64,000 nt of DNA from Microbacterium sp. Nx66 (lineage in GTDB: Bacteria; Actinomycetota; Actinomycetes; Actinomycetales; Microbacteriaceae): the NCBI RefSeq assembly GCF_904066215.1, contig NZ_LR880474.1, positions 1,488,001 through 1,552,000 on the forward strand, written 5' to 3'. The first letter of the stretch is position 1. Every line of letters starts with the position of its first letter. Shown piece by piece: positions 1-9,231 of the stretch. Below the pieces are notes generated by a model that was not told the origin of the DNA, made no database searches, and was given only the letters and a program-made list of their open reading frames with translations. The position numbers and the translations under genes are program-made.

Positions 1-476
1 ACGAGCGCGCCGATCGCGGCCTGGTATGCCGCCCACCCGGTCGCGGCGAGCGTCACGAGAGCCAGATAGCGGGGCGGGTGGATCCGGGAGGCGCCCGCCA
101 CGAGGTTCACGGCGAGCCGGGCGAACGGGACGAAACGAGCGGTGAACAGCACCGTGGCCGTGCCGCGGTCCAGCCGGTCGCGTGCCCAGCCGAGGGCCTG
201 CCGCATGCGGCGGCCTCTCATCCAGCCCCAGCGCTCGGTGCCGACGACGCACCCGATCAGATAGCAGCAGGCGTCACCGAGCGCTGCCGCCCCCGCCGCG
301 CAGAGCACCACCGCCCAGAGCGCGGGCGTTCCGGTCGTCATCGCGACCGCGCCGAGGGCTGTCACGGCGATCTCCCCGGGGACGACGACGAAGAACGCGT
401 CCCCGAGCACGAGCAGGCTCATCGCGGCCAGGCTCCAGGGACCGGCGAGGACGTCAGCGAGCAGGTCTGTCGACAC
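1..476 (-). CDS. DedA/VTT-domain (SNARE-associated) membrane protein, C-terminus cut by window edge
   Basis: The reverse strand from a GTG at 476 reads through the left edge as a hydrophobic protein with the DedA/VTT look: a first membrane segment, then the segment with LGDAFFVVVPGEIAV, alternating helices, and the conserved stretch FTARFVPFARLAVNLVAGAS (the family's F-x-R-F-x-P-x-x-R signature). DedA proteins are inner-membrane proteins; some are now regarded as lipid (undecaprenyl phosphate or phosphatidylethanolamine) transporters, but the substrate of this one cannot be told. About 158 of a usual 200 or so residues are present. ATG at 422 is an alternative start, 18 codons later. No clear ribosome binding site precedes either start. 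Confidence 0.75.
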   Translation of the reverse strand, partial: MSTDLLADVLAGPWSLAAMSLLVLGDAFFVVVPGEIAVTALGAVAMTTGTPALWAVVLCAAGAAALGDACCYLIGCVVGTERWGWMRGRRMRQALGWARDRLDRGTATVLFTARFVPFARLAVNLVAGASRIHPPRYLALVTLAATGWAAYQAAIGAL

Positions 477-615
477 ACCGCCACCCTGCCCTGGGACGGT
501 GAACGGGAACCAACGCGCGGATAGCCGGTGACCCGTGATCCAGCATCCGGTGAACATCCGGTGCTCGACGCCGGTTTCTCGCAGCGGGGGCGAGGTGCAC
601 CGTCATCCTGAGGGG

Positions 616-2556
616 GTGAGAGTCGCGATCGTCACCGAGTCCTTCCTTCCGCACATGAACGGCGTGACCGGATCCGTGATGCAGATCCTCCGCCATCTGG
701 AGCGGCGAGGGCACGAGGCCTGTGTGCTCGCTCCCGCCGCCACGGGCATCCCGGAGCGGTTGCACGGTGCCCCCGTCACGGCGATCCGCAGCGTGCCGCT
801 CCCCGGATACCGGGATGTCCGCGTCGGCGCGGCGACGACCCGTCGGATCGGAACCGAGCTCGGCCGCTTCCGCCCCGATGTCGTCCACCTGGCGTCGCCG
901 TTCGCCCTCGGGTGGCGCGGGCTGCTCGCCGCAGAACGCGGCGGCATCGGGACGGTCGCGGCCTACCAGACCGATGTGGCCGCATACACGGAGAGGTATC
1001 GCGTCGCCGCGACGACCGGCATGGCCCACGCCCATATCGCACGGCTCCACCGGCGAGCGACCCTCACACTCACGCCGTCCTCCGAATCCGCGCACCAGCT
1101 CGGTCGCCTCGGCGTCGACCGACTCCGATCCTGGGGGAGAGGGGTGGACGCGGAGCGCTTCCACCCCTCCCGGCGCAGCGACGCGCTCCGAGCGGAATGG
1201 GGAGCGGAGATCGTCATCGGCTACGTCGGACGCCTCGCCGCGGAGAAGCAGGTGGAGGATCTCGCCGCGCTGCACGGCATCCCCGGCGCCCGTCTGGTCA
1301 TCGTCGGCGACGGGCCACGGCGGGACCGGCTGCAGGAACAGCTTCCCGACGCTCTGTTCCTCGGGAGGCTCGACGGGGATGCGCTCGCCACCGTGCTGGC
1401 CTCCTTCGACGTGTTCGTGCATCCGGGAGAGAGCGAGACGTTCGGCCAGACGCTGCAGGAGGCCCACGCGAGCGGGGTGCCCGTGGTCGCCACCGGTCGC
1501 GGAGGGCCGCTCGATCTGGTGAGGGCCGGCGTGGACGGCTGGCTCTACCGCCCCGGGGACCTCGCCGACCTCCGGCGACGCGTGACCGCTCTCGCCGGGG
1601 ACGAGCAGACCCGCCGAGCGTTCGGGCAAGCAGGCTGGAGCGCTGTGCAGGGACGAAGCTGGGAGCACCTCGGGGATCAGCTCCTGGGGCACTTCGAGGA
1701 GGCGCGGGCGCTGCACGCCGTGGACAGCCGTCTGCGCGCTCGCCGCCTCGTCCGACCGGAACCGGCCGCGCCCGCCCCGTCGCGACGGTGGCGGCGGGTG
1801 GTCGCGCTCGGCGACTCCTTGACCGAGGGACTGTGCGACCCAGGGCCGGACGGTGCACTCCGCGGGTGGGCGGACCGGCTCGCCCTGCTCCTCGCCGCGC
1901 GGGGCGGCCTCCACTACGCCAACCTCGCGGTCCGCTCGAAGCGCGTGGCCGACGTGTGCGGCCCGCAACTGGAGCGCGCACTGGAGCTCCGACCCGATCT
2001 GGTCACCGTGCTGGTGGGCGCCAACGATCTCGTGAAGCACCGTGCCGCCGTGCCGGCGCTCGCCGCGAGTCTGGAGGCCGCCGTGCGGCGAGTGCGCGCG
2101 ACCGGCGCCGACGTGGTCCTGGTCACCCCGTTCCTCCCGGACCGACGCGCGGCGGCGCTGTACACCCGGCGCTTCTCCGCCTTCGCCACGGCCCTCGCGG
2201 GGATCGCGGCGCGGACCGGTGCGATCCTCATCGACACGGATCTGCATCCGGTGCTGGCGGAGCGGCAGCACTGGGGCGAGGACCTGGTGCACCTCAGCAG
2301 TCGCGGACACCGCTTCCTCGCCTATCGGGTCGCCGAGGTGCTCGGGGTGCCGCACGCGGACGCGCTCGGGCTGCTGGATGCGGCCCTGCACGAGAACGAG
2401 CCGATCGGCCGCGCGGCCTGGTGGCGGCGGCACGCGCTGCCGTGGGTGTGGCGGCGACTCCACGGCCGTGCCGCGGGAGACGGCCGTCGGGCGAAGCACG
2501 ACGACTACGTCTACGTGGGACGCTCCTCCGTCGAGCGTGACGCCAGCGTGGTCTGA
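616..2556 (+). CDS. GT4 glycosyltransferase fused to a C-terminal SGNH/GDSL hydrolase
   Basis: A 646-residue two-domain protein. Residues 1 to about 370 are a GT-B glycosyltransferase of family GT4: the opening RVAIVTESFLPHMNGVTGSV is typical of actinobacterial mannosyl/glucosyltransferases (MgtA/PimB-like), followed by GYVGRLAAEKQVEDL and the C-terminal sugar-nucleotide motif PGESETFGQTLQEAHASG. From about residue 395 a complete SGNH esterase-like domain follows: block I GDSLTEG (nucleophile Ser near 400), VGANDL (block III Asn), and DLVHLSSRGH (catalytic Asp/His near 553). It probably acts on a glycolipid or cell-wall glycan at the cytoplasmic face; whether the hydrolase removes an acyl group from the same product is inference. 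Start: GTG 616 gives the conserved family N-terminus; a CATCCT hexamer lies 6 nt before it. GTG 595 is possible. Confidence 0.85.
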   Translation: MRVAIVTESFLPHMNGVTGSVMQILRHLERRGHEACVLAPAATGIPERLHGAPVTAIRSVPLPGYRDVRVGAATTRRIGTELGRFRPDVVHLASPFALGWRGLLAAERGGIGTVAAYQTDVAAYTERYRVAATTGMAHAHIARLHRRATLTLTPSSESAHQLGRLGVDRLRSWGRGVDAERFHPSRRSDALRAEWGAEIVIGYVGRLAAEKQVEDLAALHGIPGARLVIVGDGPRRDRLQEQLPDALFLGRLDGDALATVLASFDVFVHPGESETFGQTLQEAHASGVPVVATGRGGPLDLVRAGVDGWLYRPGDLADLRRRVTALAGDEQTRRAFGQAGWSAVQGRSWEHLGDQLLGHFEEARALHAVDSRLRARRLVRPEPAAPAPSRRWRRVVALGDSLTEGLCDPGPDGALRGWADRLALLLAARGGLHYANLAVRSKRVADVCGPQLERALELRPDLVTVLVGANDLVKHRAAVPALAASLEAAVRRVRATGADVVLVTPFLPDRRAAALYTRRFSAFATALAGIAARTGAILIDTDLHPVLAERQHWGEDLVHLSSRGHRFLAYRVAEVLGVPHADALGLLDAALHENEPIGRAAWWRRHALPWVWRRLHGRAAGDGRRAKHDDYVYVGRSSVERDASVV

Positions 2557-2569
2557 GGGACGGCAGCCC

Positions 2570-3880
2570 TCAGCGTCGCCCCATACCGCGGTACGTCCAG
2601 CCGGCGGCTCGCCAGGCGGCGGCGTCCAGACAGTTCCGTCCGTCGATCACGATCCGGCCCCGCACGAGCCCGCCGGCGTGCTGCGGACTGAGCTCGCGGC
2701 GGTACTCGTCCCACTCCGTGACGACGACGACAGCGTCCGCGTCCCGCAGGGCCTCATCCCTGGACGACGTGTATCCGAGCTGCGGATGCCGCGCACGGGC
2801 GTTCTCGATCGCCGCCGGGTCCGTCACGACGACATCCGCGCCGAGTCCGCGCAGCCGCACGGCCACCTCCAGCGCGGGAGAATCGCGGACGTCGTCGCTG
2901 AAGGGTTTGAAGGCCGCGCCGAGGACGGCGATCCTCCGTCCGGAGACCAGGCCGTCCAGGGCATCGACGACCAGACGCACGGCGCGATCACGCCGGCGGA
3001 GATTGATGGCGTCCACCTCGTGCAGGAAGGCGACGGCCTCGCCGCGGCCGAGCTCCTCGGCGCGGGCGGCGAACGCGCGGATGTCCTTCGGGAGGCAGCC
3101 GCCTCCGAACCCGATCCCGGAGCCGAGATAGCGGCGGCCGATGCGTGAGTCGTGGCCGAGGGCTTCGGCGAGGAGGGTGACGTCGGCACCGGCGGCTTCG
3201 GCGACCTCGGCCATGGCGTTGATGAAGGAGATCTTCGTCGCGAGGAAGGCGTTGGCGGCGCCCTTGACGAGCTCCGCGGTGGCGAGGTCCGTGACCAGGA
3301 ACGGGGAGCCCGCATCGATCGCCGCGGCGTATACGCGGCGGAGCAGGTCGACGGCGGCGGCGCCCTCCGGGGTGTCATCGGCCCCCACCACCAGGCGGTC
3401 GGGGGTGAGCGTGTCGTGGACGGCCCAGCCTTCCCGGAGGAACTCGGGGTTCCAGGCGAGCGTCGCCCCGGTCTGCTCGATCCGACGGGCGAGGCGCGCG
3501 GCCGTGCCCACGGGGACCGTCGACTTCCCGGCCACCACCGCGCCCGGCCGCAGGTGGGGGAGCAGCCCGTCGATCGCCGCGTCGATGTAGCGGAGGTCGG
3601 CCGCGGGACCGGAGGCGGACTGCGGGGTGCCGACGGCGAGGAAGTGCACATCCGCCCCGGAAGCGGCCGCGGCATCCGAGGCGAAGCGCAACCGCCCGGA
3701 TCGCAGCCCCGCGTCGAGGAGCTCGTCGAGGCCCGGCTCGAAGAAGGGCGCGGCGCCTGCGGCGAGGTCGGCCACCTTGCGCTCGTCCACGTCGATGCCC
3801 ACGACGTCGTGACCGAGCGAGGCCATCGCCGCAGCGTGCACCGCTCCCAGATACCCGCAACCGATCACCGACATCCGCAT
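2570..3880 (-). CDS. UDP-glucose/GDP-mannose 6-dehydrogenase family protein
   Basis: A 436-residue nucleotide-sugar dehydrogenase that would oxidise UDP-glucose (or a related NDP-sugar) to the uronic acid with two NAD+. N-terminal Rossmann fold VIGCGYLGAVHA, then GKSTVPVGT, NPEFLREGWAVHD, the central helix ELVKGAANAFLATKISFINA, the catalytic cysteine in GFGGGCLPKD (near residue 262), and the C-terminal UDP-binding domain beginning VLGAAFKPFSDDVRDSP. Length is right for the family. It converges on the glycosyltransferase/SGNH gene with 13 bp between the stops, so both may serve surface polysaccharide synthesis. ATG 3880 is chosen because it directly precedes the Rossmann motif; the frame stays open further upstream without family similarity. 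Confidence 0.9.
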   Translation of the reverse strand: MRMSVIGCGYLGAVHAAAMASLGHDVVGIDVDERKVADLAAGAAPFFEPGLDELLDAGLRSGRLRFASDAAAASGADVHFLAVGTPQSASGPAADLRYIDAAIDGLLPHLRPGAVVAGKSTVPVGTAARLARRIEQTGATLAWNPEFLREGWAVHDTLTPDRLVVGADDTPEGAAAVDLLRRVYAAAIDAGSPFLVTDLATAELVKGAANAFLATKISFINAMAEVAEAAGADVTLLAEALGHDSRIGRRYLGSGIGFGGGCLPKDIRAFAARAEELGRGEAVAFLHEVDAINLRRRDRAVRLVVDALDGLVSGRRIAVLGAAFKPFSDDVRDSPALEVAVRLRGLGADVVVTDPAAIENARARHPQLGYTSSRDEALRDADAVVVVTEWDEYRRELSPQHAGGLVRGRIVIDGRNCLDAAAWRAAGWTYRGMGRR

Positions 3881-3998
3881 GCGCCCAGCACAGCCGACCC
3901 GTCCCTCGCCCCGGCGGACGGGCGGTGAACGTCGGGTGACGGTGCGGTGTCGTGACCGAACCGCGTGGGGAACCCTCGGGACTGAGGGCGCACGCTGG

Positions 3999-4004
3999 TA
4001 GTGT
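3999..4004 (+). promoter_or_regulatory. candidate -10 element for the pnp transcript
   Basis: TAGTGT lies about 235 nt before the pnp start and just before the structured leader. No convincing -35 hexamer was found at 16-18 nt, so this is tentative. The rest of the gene-free stretch 3881-4239 holds only the leader described separately. Confidence 0.35.
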
Positions 4005-4039
4005 GGTCGAGGGTGACCCCGGTCATCCGACAATTTCAT

Positions 4040-4160
4040 ATCGACTCATGGAGCGATCGGCGGAGAAGCTGGTCCCCTGTGGTGGGTTCCTCGGCACACG
4101 TCGGGTGGCTTTCTACTGGTGGCCAGCGCAGGCGAGATTCGCGGGAGTGCCCGCGCGCCC
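4040..4160 (+). ncRNA. structured 5' leader of pnp, candidate actino-pnp RNA motif
   Basis: The 360-bp gap before pnp holds no credible coding frame but has paired G/C-rich blocks, including the perfect hairpin CGCGGG/CCCGCG (4140-4145 with 4150-4155) and a preceding segment around 4066-4125 with repeated GGTGG and CCTCGG elements. An RNA motif called actino-pnp is known in the 5' UTR of actinobacterial polynucleotide phosphorylase genes and is thought to mediate its autoregulation. Position and gene context match; I could not align it to the consensus, so exact borders are approximate. Confidence 0.5.
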
Positions 4161-4239
4161 GAACCCTTCCGTTCCGCTCCTTTGAACATGCTCGCGCGTC
4201 ACACGGATTCGCGAGTCTAAACAAAGAAGGAGAGACCTC

Positions 4240-6516
4240 TTGGAAGGTCCTGAAATCACCGCCACCGAGGCCGTTCTCGACAACGGCCGCTTCGGCACCC
4301 GCACCATCCGCTTCGAGACCGGCCGCCTCGCGCAGCAGGCTCAGGGCGCCGTCGCCGCCTACCTGGACGGCGAGACCATGCTGCTCTCGGCCACGAGCGC
4401 GGGCAAGCACCCGCGTGAGGGCTTCGACTTCTTCCCGCTGACGGTCGACGTCGAGGAGCGCTCCTACGCCGCCGGCAAGATCCCCGGCTCGTTCTTCCGT
4501 CGTGAGGGTCGCCCCTCGACCGAGGCGATCCTGGTCTGCCGTCTGATCGACCGTCCGCTGCGTCCGTCGTTCGTCGACGGTCTGCGCAACGAGGTCCAGA
4601 TCGTCATCACGGTCCTCTCGATCGCCCCGGGCGAGTTCTACGACGCCCTCGCGATCAACGCCGCCTCCGCATCGACGCAGATCTCGGGTCTGCCGTTCTC
4701 GGGCCCCGTCGCCGGTGTGCGCCTCGCGTTCATCCCCGGTCACGGCCAGCACGAGGACCAGTGGGTCGCGTTCCCGACCGCCGAGCAGGTCTCCGAGGCC
4801 GTGTTCGACCTGATCGTCGCCGGTCGCGTGGTCACCAAGGCCGACGGCTCCGAAGACGTCGCGATCATGATGGTCGAGGCCGAGGCGACCGAGGGCAGCT
4901 GGAACCTGATCAAGGCCGGCGCCACCAAGCCCGACGAGACCATCGTGGCCCAGGGCCTCGAGGCCTCGAAGCCGTTCATCGCCCAGCTCGTCAAGGCGCA
5001 GGCCGAGCTCGCCGCCACCGCGTCGAAGGAGCCGGGCGTCTACCCGGTCTTCCCCGCGTACAGCGACGAGGTCTATGACTTCGTGTCCGAGCGTGCTTTC
5101 GCCGAGCTGAGCGACGTGTACCAGATCGCCGACAAGACCGAGCGTCAGAACGCCGACGACGCGATCAAGGATCGCGTCAAGGCCGAGCTCATCGAGGCCA
5201 CCGAGGCGGGCTCGCTCCCGGCTGCGGCACCGCTGGAGTTCTCCGCGGCGTACAAGTCCGTCACGAAGAAGATCGTCCGCGGTCGCATCCTCACCGAGGG
5301 CACCCGCATCGACGGCCGCGGCCTGGCGGACATCCGTCCGCTCGACGCCGAGGTGCAGGTCATCCCGCGCGTGCACGGCTCCGCGATCTTCCAGCGCGGC
5401 GAGACCCAGATCCTGGGCGTCACCACGCTGAACATGCTCAAGATGGAGCAGCAGATCGACTCGCTGTCGCCCACGACGAGCAAGCGCTACATGCACCACT
5501 ACAACTTCCCGCCCTACTCGACCGGTGAGACCGGCCGCGTGGGTTCGCCGAAGCGTCGCGAGATCGGGCACGGCTTCCTCGCCGAGCGCGCGCTCGTGCC
5601 GGTGCTGCCGAGCCGCGAGGAGTTCCCGTACGCGATCCGTCAGGTGTCCGAGGCGCTCAGCTCCAACGGCTCCACGTCGATGGGTTCGGTGTGCGCCTCG
5701 ACCCTGTCGCTGCTGAACGCGGGTGTGCCGCTGCGCGCTCCCGTCGCCGGCATCGCGATGGGTCTGGTCTCCGACGAGGTGAACGGCGAGACCCGTTACG
5801 CGGCGCTGACCGACATCCTGGGTGCCGAGGACGCGCTGGGTGACATGGACTTCAAGGTCGCCGGTACCAGCGAGTTCGTCACCGCCATCCAGCTCGACAC
5901 GAAGCTCGACGGCATCCCGTCGTCGGTGCTCGCGGGCGCGCTGACCCAGGCCAAGGATGCTCGTCTGACCATCCTCAACGTCCTCAACGCCGCGATCGAC
6001 GCGCCTGACGAGATGGCGCCCACCGCGCCGCGCGTCATCAGCGTCCAGATCCCGGTCGACAAGATCGGTGAGCTGATCGGCCCGAAGGGCAAGACGATCA
6101 ACGCGATCCAGGACGAGACCGGTGCGCAGATCTCCATCGAGGAGGACGGCACCGTCTACATCGGCGCGACCGACGGCCCCTCGGCCGAGGCCGCCCGCGC
6201 CCAGGTCAACGCGATCGCCAACCCGACCAACCCGGAGGTCGGCGAGCAGTTCCTCGGCACCGTCGTGAAGATCGCCACCTTCGGCGCCTTCATCTCGCTG
6301 CTGCCGGGCAAGGACGGCCTGCTGCACGTCACCGAGGTGCGCAAGCTCGCCGGTGGCAAGCGTGTGGAGAACGTCGAGGACGTGCTCTCCGTCGGCCAGA
6401 AGATCCTCGTCAAGATCACGAAGATCGACGACCGCGGCAAGCTGTCGCTCGAGCCCGTGCTCGACGACGCACCCGCCGCGGACGAGGCTCCGGCCGAGGA
6501 CGCCGCCGCCGAGTAG
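4240..6516 (+). CDS. pnp: polyribonucleotide nucleotidyltransferase (PNPase)
   Basis: A 758-residue phosphorolytic 3'-5' exoribonuclease and polymerase. Two RNase PH domains are visible (first with [20 protein letters not shown] near residue 90, second with [20 protein letters not shown] and [16 protein letters not shown]), followed by a KH domain ([16 protein letters not shown], near 605) and an S1 domain ([15 protein letters not shown], near 672) and a short acidic Ala-rich tail. Start is TTG 4240, supported by AAGGAGAG eight to thirteen nt upstream and by the family N-terminus. It has its own long leader and a strong terminator, so it is probably transcribed alone; in many bacteria rpsO precedes pnp, but not here. 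Confidence 0.97.
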   Translation: MEGPEITATEAVLDNGRFGTRTIRFETGRLAQQAQGAVAAYLDGETMLLSATSAGKHPREGFDFFPLTVDVEERSYAAGKIPGSFFRREGRPSTEAILVCRLIDRPLRPSFVDGLRNEVQIVITVLSIAPGEFYDALAINAASASTQISGLPFSGPVAGVRLAFIPGHGQHEDQWVAFPTAEQVSEAVFDLIVAGRVVTKADGSEDVAIMMVEAEATEGSWNLIKAGATKPDETIVAQGLEASKPFIAQLVKAQAELAATASKEPGVYPVFPAYSDEVYDFVSERAFAELSDVYQIADKTERQNADDAIKDRVKAELIEATEAGSLPAAAPLEFSAAYKSVTKKIVRGRILTEGTRIDGRGLADIRPLDAEVQVIPRVHGSAIFQRGETQILGVTTLNMLKMEQQIDSLSPTTSKRYMHHYNFPPYSTGETGRVGSPKRREIGHGFLAERALVPVLPSREEFPYAIRQVSEALSSNGSTSMGSVCASTLSLLNAGVPLRAPVAGIAMGLVSDEVNGETRYAALTDILGAEDALGDMDFKVAGTSEFVTAIQLDTKLDGIPSSVLAGALTQAKDARLTILNVLNAAIDAPDEMAPTAPRVISVQIPVDKIGELIGPKGKTINAIQDETGAQISIEEDGTVYIGATDGPSAEAARAQVNAIANPTNPEVGEQFLGTVVKIATFGAFISLLPGKDGLLHVTEVRKLAGGKRVENVEDVLSVGQKILVKITKIDDRGKLSLEPVLDDAPAADEAPAEDAAAE

Positions 6517-6529
6517 GACACGGTCGGCA

Positions 6530-6575
6530 CGGAACCCGGGTCCCTCCGTCGGGAGGGGCCCGGGTTCCGTCGTTT
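6530..6575 (+). terminator. intrinsic terminator after pnp
   Basis: An 18-bp stem (6530-6547 with 6552-6569, one G-T pair) with a GTCG loop, followed by a short T-rich tail TCGTTT. It starts 13 nt after the pnp stop codon. Confidence 0.85.
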
Positions 6576-6729
6576 GATCCGTGATCGAAACGTTATGGGA
6601 AGTTTGCGCGCCGTTCCCCGGATTGGCCGGGACGCTCGCGCACGTCGCATACCCTCGAAGTACGCACCGGGGGGTGCCGGAGAAGCAGTGATGTCGATCG
6701 GTCCAGCCGATCGCAGCGGGGGTGAGAGT

Positions 6730-7758
6730 ATGCGGTTGTTCGGCGTAGGCGCAGGTCCCGACGCGGAACGCGTCGCGCTCGAGCACGAGGATCATCCCTC
6801 CGCCCCGATCCCCATCGTCGGCCCCGGTGTGGGGGAGTCCATCCGCACCGCCATCGGCGAGACCGGATACGAGACGTTCCCGTTGATGCTCGGCGCCGCG
6901 GAGTTCGGGTGGAACGTCGATCTCGAGACGAGCCACGGCATCCTCGATCGCTACGTGGAGTTCGGCGGCAACGCCATCCATACGGCGGACGGATTCTCCG
7001 GCGGTCGGAGCGAGCACATCCTCGGGCAGTGGCTGCGGTCGCGCGACCAACGGGAGCGCGTCGTCCTCAGCGTCCGCATCGGAGCGCATGCCGACAACCC
7101 CGGTCTGGGGTCGGTCAACCTCGTCCGCGCCGTCGAGGGGTCGCTCACCCGGCTCGGCGTCGAGCGCATCGACGTGCTGTACCTGGACGCCACGCTGGAT
7201 GCGACCACCAACCTCGAAGACACGCTGGCCACGGTCGAGTGGCTCGTCGAGGCCGGGAAGATCGGCGCGCTCGGCGCGTACGGCTTCACCCCGGAGCGGC
7301 TGGTGGAGGCCCGCATCCTCGCGTCCGCAGGGTACCCGCGGATCACTGTGATCGACACGCCCTACAACCTCGTGCGGCGGCAGCCGTTCGAAGGCGATCT
7401 GCGGCTCGTGGCCGGCGCGCAGAACCTCGCGGTCACGCCGTCCCATGCGCTGGAGCACGGGTTCCTGTCCGGGCGCCACCGCACCAAGGCGCTCGCGTCA
7501 CGAGGCGTCCGCGGAGAGCAGTTGCGAGGGAATCTCAACCGCCGCGGTACGAAGGTGCTGCGCGCGCTGGATCAGGTGGCCGCCGAACTGGCAGTGCCGG
7601 TGGCCGCTGTGTCCATCGCCTGGCTGCTCGCGCAGCGCACGGTCGCCGCGCCGATCGTGAACACATTCGCGACCGACCATGTCGACGAGCTCATGCAGGG
7701 CGCCGGTGTGACGCTGTCCCGGGCGCAGGTGGCCGACCTCACCCGCGCGGGCGCCTGA
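6730..7758 (+). CDS. aldo/keto reductase family protein
   Basis: A 342-residue TIM-barrel oxidoreductase of the aldo/keto reductase superfamily. Visible features: TFPLMLGAAEFGWNVD, the active-site region HGILDRYVEFGGNAIHTADGFSGGRSE in which the usual NfiDTAd..G.sE catalytic Asp/Tyr stretch is altered to NAIHTADGFSGG, GSLTRLGVERIDVLYL, and the C-terminal NADP-binding part AVSIAWLLAQRTVAAPIV. The usual catalytic Tyr of the Y-x-x-G-x-S-E motif appears as Phe, so reductase activity is uncertain. Start ATG 6730 follows GGGGGTGA, close to the ideal anti-16S sequence; ATG 6691, preceded by GGAG, would add 13 residues. Physiological substrate unknown. Confidence 0.8.
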   Translation: MRLFGVGAGPDAERVALEHEDHPSAPIPIVGPGVGESIRTAIGETGYETFPLMLGAAEFGWNVDLETSHGILDRYVEFGGNAIHTADGFSGGRSEHILGQWLRSRDQRERVVLSVRIGAHADNPGLGSVNLVRAVEGSLTRLGVERIDVLYLDATLDATTNLEDTLATVEWLVEAGKIGALGAYGFTPERLVEARILASAGYPRITVIDTPYNLVRRQPFEGDLRLVAGAQNLAVTPSHALEHGFLSGRHRTKALASRGVRGEQLRGNLNRRGTKVLRALDQVAAELAVPVAAVSIAWLLAQRTVAAPIVNTFATDHVDELMQGAGVTLSRAQVADLTRAGA

Positions 7759-7831
7759 GCTTCCGCTGCCCGTGACATAGGGTGGAAGAGGAAGACCGGC
7801 GGATGCTGGCGATGAGGCGAGCGAGCGAGTT

Positions 7832-8434
7832 GTGACGCACTACATATATCTGGTCAGACACGGTGAACATCAGGATGCCGAGCACGGTCTCGCCGACGGA
7901 CCCCTTTCGCCGCGCGGCCAGCGGCAGGCGGAGCTGATCGCGGATCGGCTGTCCGGGCTCCCGCTCGACGCCGTGTGGCATTCGCCGCTGCTCCGCGCGG
8001 CCGAGACGGCGCGATCGATCGCCGGTCGCCTCCCGTCCGTGGACCCCGCGCCGTCCGCTCTGCTGTTCGACTGCGTCCCCACGGGGATGACAGAGGAGAC
8101 CCCGGCGGTGTTCGAACCCTTCTTCGGCTCGGTGACCGAAGCCGAGATCGAGGCCGGTCGCGCCCAGATGTCCGACGCCGTCAACGAGTTCCTCGTGCGG
8201 AAGACCGGAGACGTGCACGAGGTGCTCATCACACACAACTTCGTGATCTCGTGGTTCGTGCGCGAGGTGCTCGCCGCACCCGACTGGCGGTGGATGACGC
8301 TGAACCAGTCGCACTGCGGACTGACGGTGATCGCCCAGAAGCAGGGTCGGCCGTGGACCCTGCTCACGCACAACGACACCGGCCACCTGCCGATGGAGTT
8401 GCGGACGGGGATTCCCGACGCGCTGTTGGTGTGA
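7832..8434 (+). CDS. histidine phosphatase (phosphoglycerate mutase-like) family protein
   Basis: A 200-residue protein with the branch-1 histidine phosphatase signature LVRHGEHQD at the N-terminus (catalytic His near residue 10), the second-arginine region VWHSPLLRAAETA, a Glu in the middle, and the second catalytic His in LITHNFVISWFV. The enzyme forms a phosphohistidine intermediate; the family covers mutases and many phosphatases, so the substrate is open. GTG 7832 gives the conserved start; no strong Shine-Dalgarno is seen. Confidence 0.85.
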   Translation: MTHYIYLVRHGEHQDAEHGLADGPLSPRGQRQAELIADRLSGLPLDAVWHSPLLRAAETARSIAGRLPSVDPAPSALLFDCVPTGMTEETPAVFEPFFGSVTEAEIEAGRAQMSDAVNEFLVRKTGDVHEVLITHNFVISWFVREVLAAPDWRWMTLNQSHCGLTVIAQKQGRPWTLLTHNDTGHLPMELRTGIPDALLV

Positions 8435-8478
8435 TCACCGTATCCGCGCGCCGCGGCCTCCGCTCGACGCCCGGAAAA

Positions 8479-8484
8479 TAGACT
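8479..8484 (+). promoter_or_regulatory. -10 element of dapB, probably leaderless
   Basis: TAGACT followed by GGACGC and the dapB ATG; a start at the usual distance from the hexamer puts the first transcribed base on or next to the A of ATG. Confidence 0.65.
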
Positions 8485-8490
8485 GGACGC

Positions 8491-9231
8491 ATGACCACGA
8501 AGGTAGCCCTCGTCGGCGGGACCGGAAAGCTCGGAACGATCATCGGCGCGGTGATCGGCGAGCTGGAAGGCTTCGAGGTGAGCCGGGTGCTGACCTCGGC
8601 GAGTGACCTTTCGGAGCTCGCGGGAGCGGACCTCGTGATCGACGCGTCCACTCCGCAGATCAGCATCGATGTGGTCCGCACCGCCGTCGAGCACGGCCTC
8701 AACATCCTCGTCGCCACCTCCGGCTGGTCGGCCGAGCGGATCGCGCTCGTGCGGCCGCTGGTCGAGGCCGCTGACACCGGAGCGGTCTTCATCCCCAACT
8801 TCTCCCTCGGCTCCGTGCTCGGTTCGGCCCTCGCCGCGGCCGCCGCGCCGTACTTCGGCTCCGCGGAGATCGTCGAGGCGCATCGGGAGACCAAGGTCGA
8901 CTCCCCGAGCGGTACCGCCGTCCGCACGGCGGAGTTGATCGCCGCCGCGAGGGCGTCCCAGGGCCCCGTCAGCGCCCCGCATGCGGATCAGCGCGCGCGG
9001 GGGCAGCAGGTCGGCAGCGTGCCCATCCACTCCCTCCGGCGGCCCGGGGTGATCGCGAAGCAGGAGGTGATCCTGTCCGGGCCGGGGGAGTCGCTCACGT
9101 TCACGCATGACACCACCGACCCGGCGCTGGCCTACGCGCCGGGGATCCGGCTGGCTGTGCCGTATGCGGCCACCGCGTCCGGAGTCGTGGTCGGTCTGGA
9201 GAACATGCTCGACATCGGCATCCGCTCGTGA
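8491..9231 (+). CDS. dapB: 4-hydroxy-tetrahydrodipicolinate reductase
   Basis: A 246-residue enzyme of the lysine/diaminopimelate pathway, reducing the DapA product with NAD(P)H in the cytoplasm. The N-terminal dinucleotide motif is VALVGGTGKLG, and DLVIDASTPQ follows. The substrate motif reads EAHRETKVDSPSGTA: the first His and the Lys, taken as the catalytic pair of E. coli DapB (H159, K163), are kept, but the neighbouring second His is Arg. C-terminal PYAATASGVVVGLENML closes the fold. Length is typical for actinobacterial DapB. The downstream small membrane protein overlaps its stop codon. Confidence 0.93.
   Translation: MTTKVALVGGTGKLGTIIGAVIGELEGFEVSRVLTSASDLSELAGADLVIDASTPQISIDVVRTAVEHGLNILVATSGWSAERIALVRPLVEAADTGAVFIPNFSLGSVLGSALAAAAAPYFGSAEIVEAHRETKVDSPSGTAVRTAELIAAARASQGPVSAPHADQRARGQQVGSVPIHSLRRPGVIAKQEVILSGPGESLTFTHDTTDPALAYAPGIRLAVPYAATASGVVVGLENMLDIGIRS

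Noticed and set aside
4036-7479. Very long open frame on the reverse strand opposite pnp and the aldo/keto reductase
   Set aside because: It mirrors codon bias of the forward genes (G/C at third positions keeps the opposite frame open). The translation is rich in Asp, Arg, Gly and Leu repeats without any domain, and it crosses two genes and a terminator.
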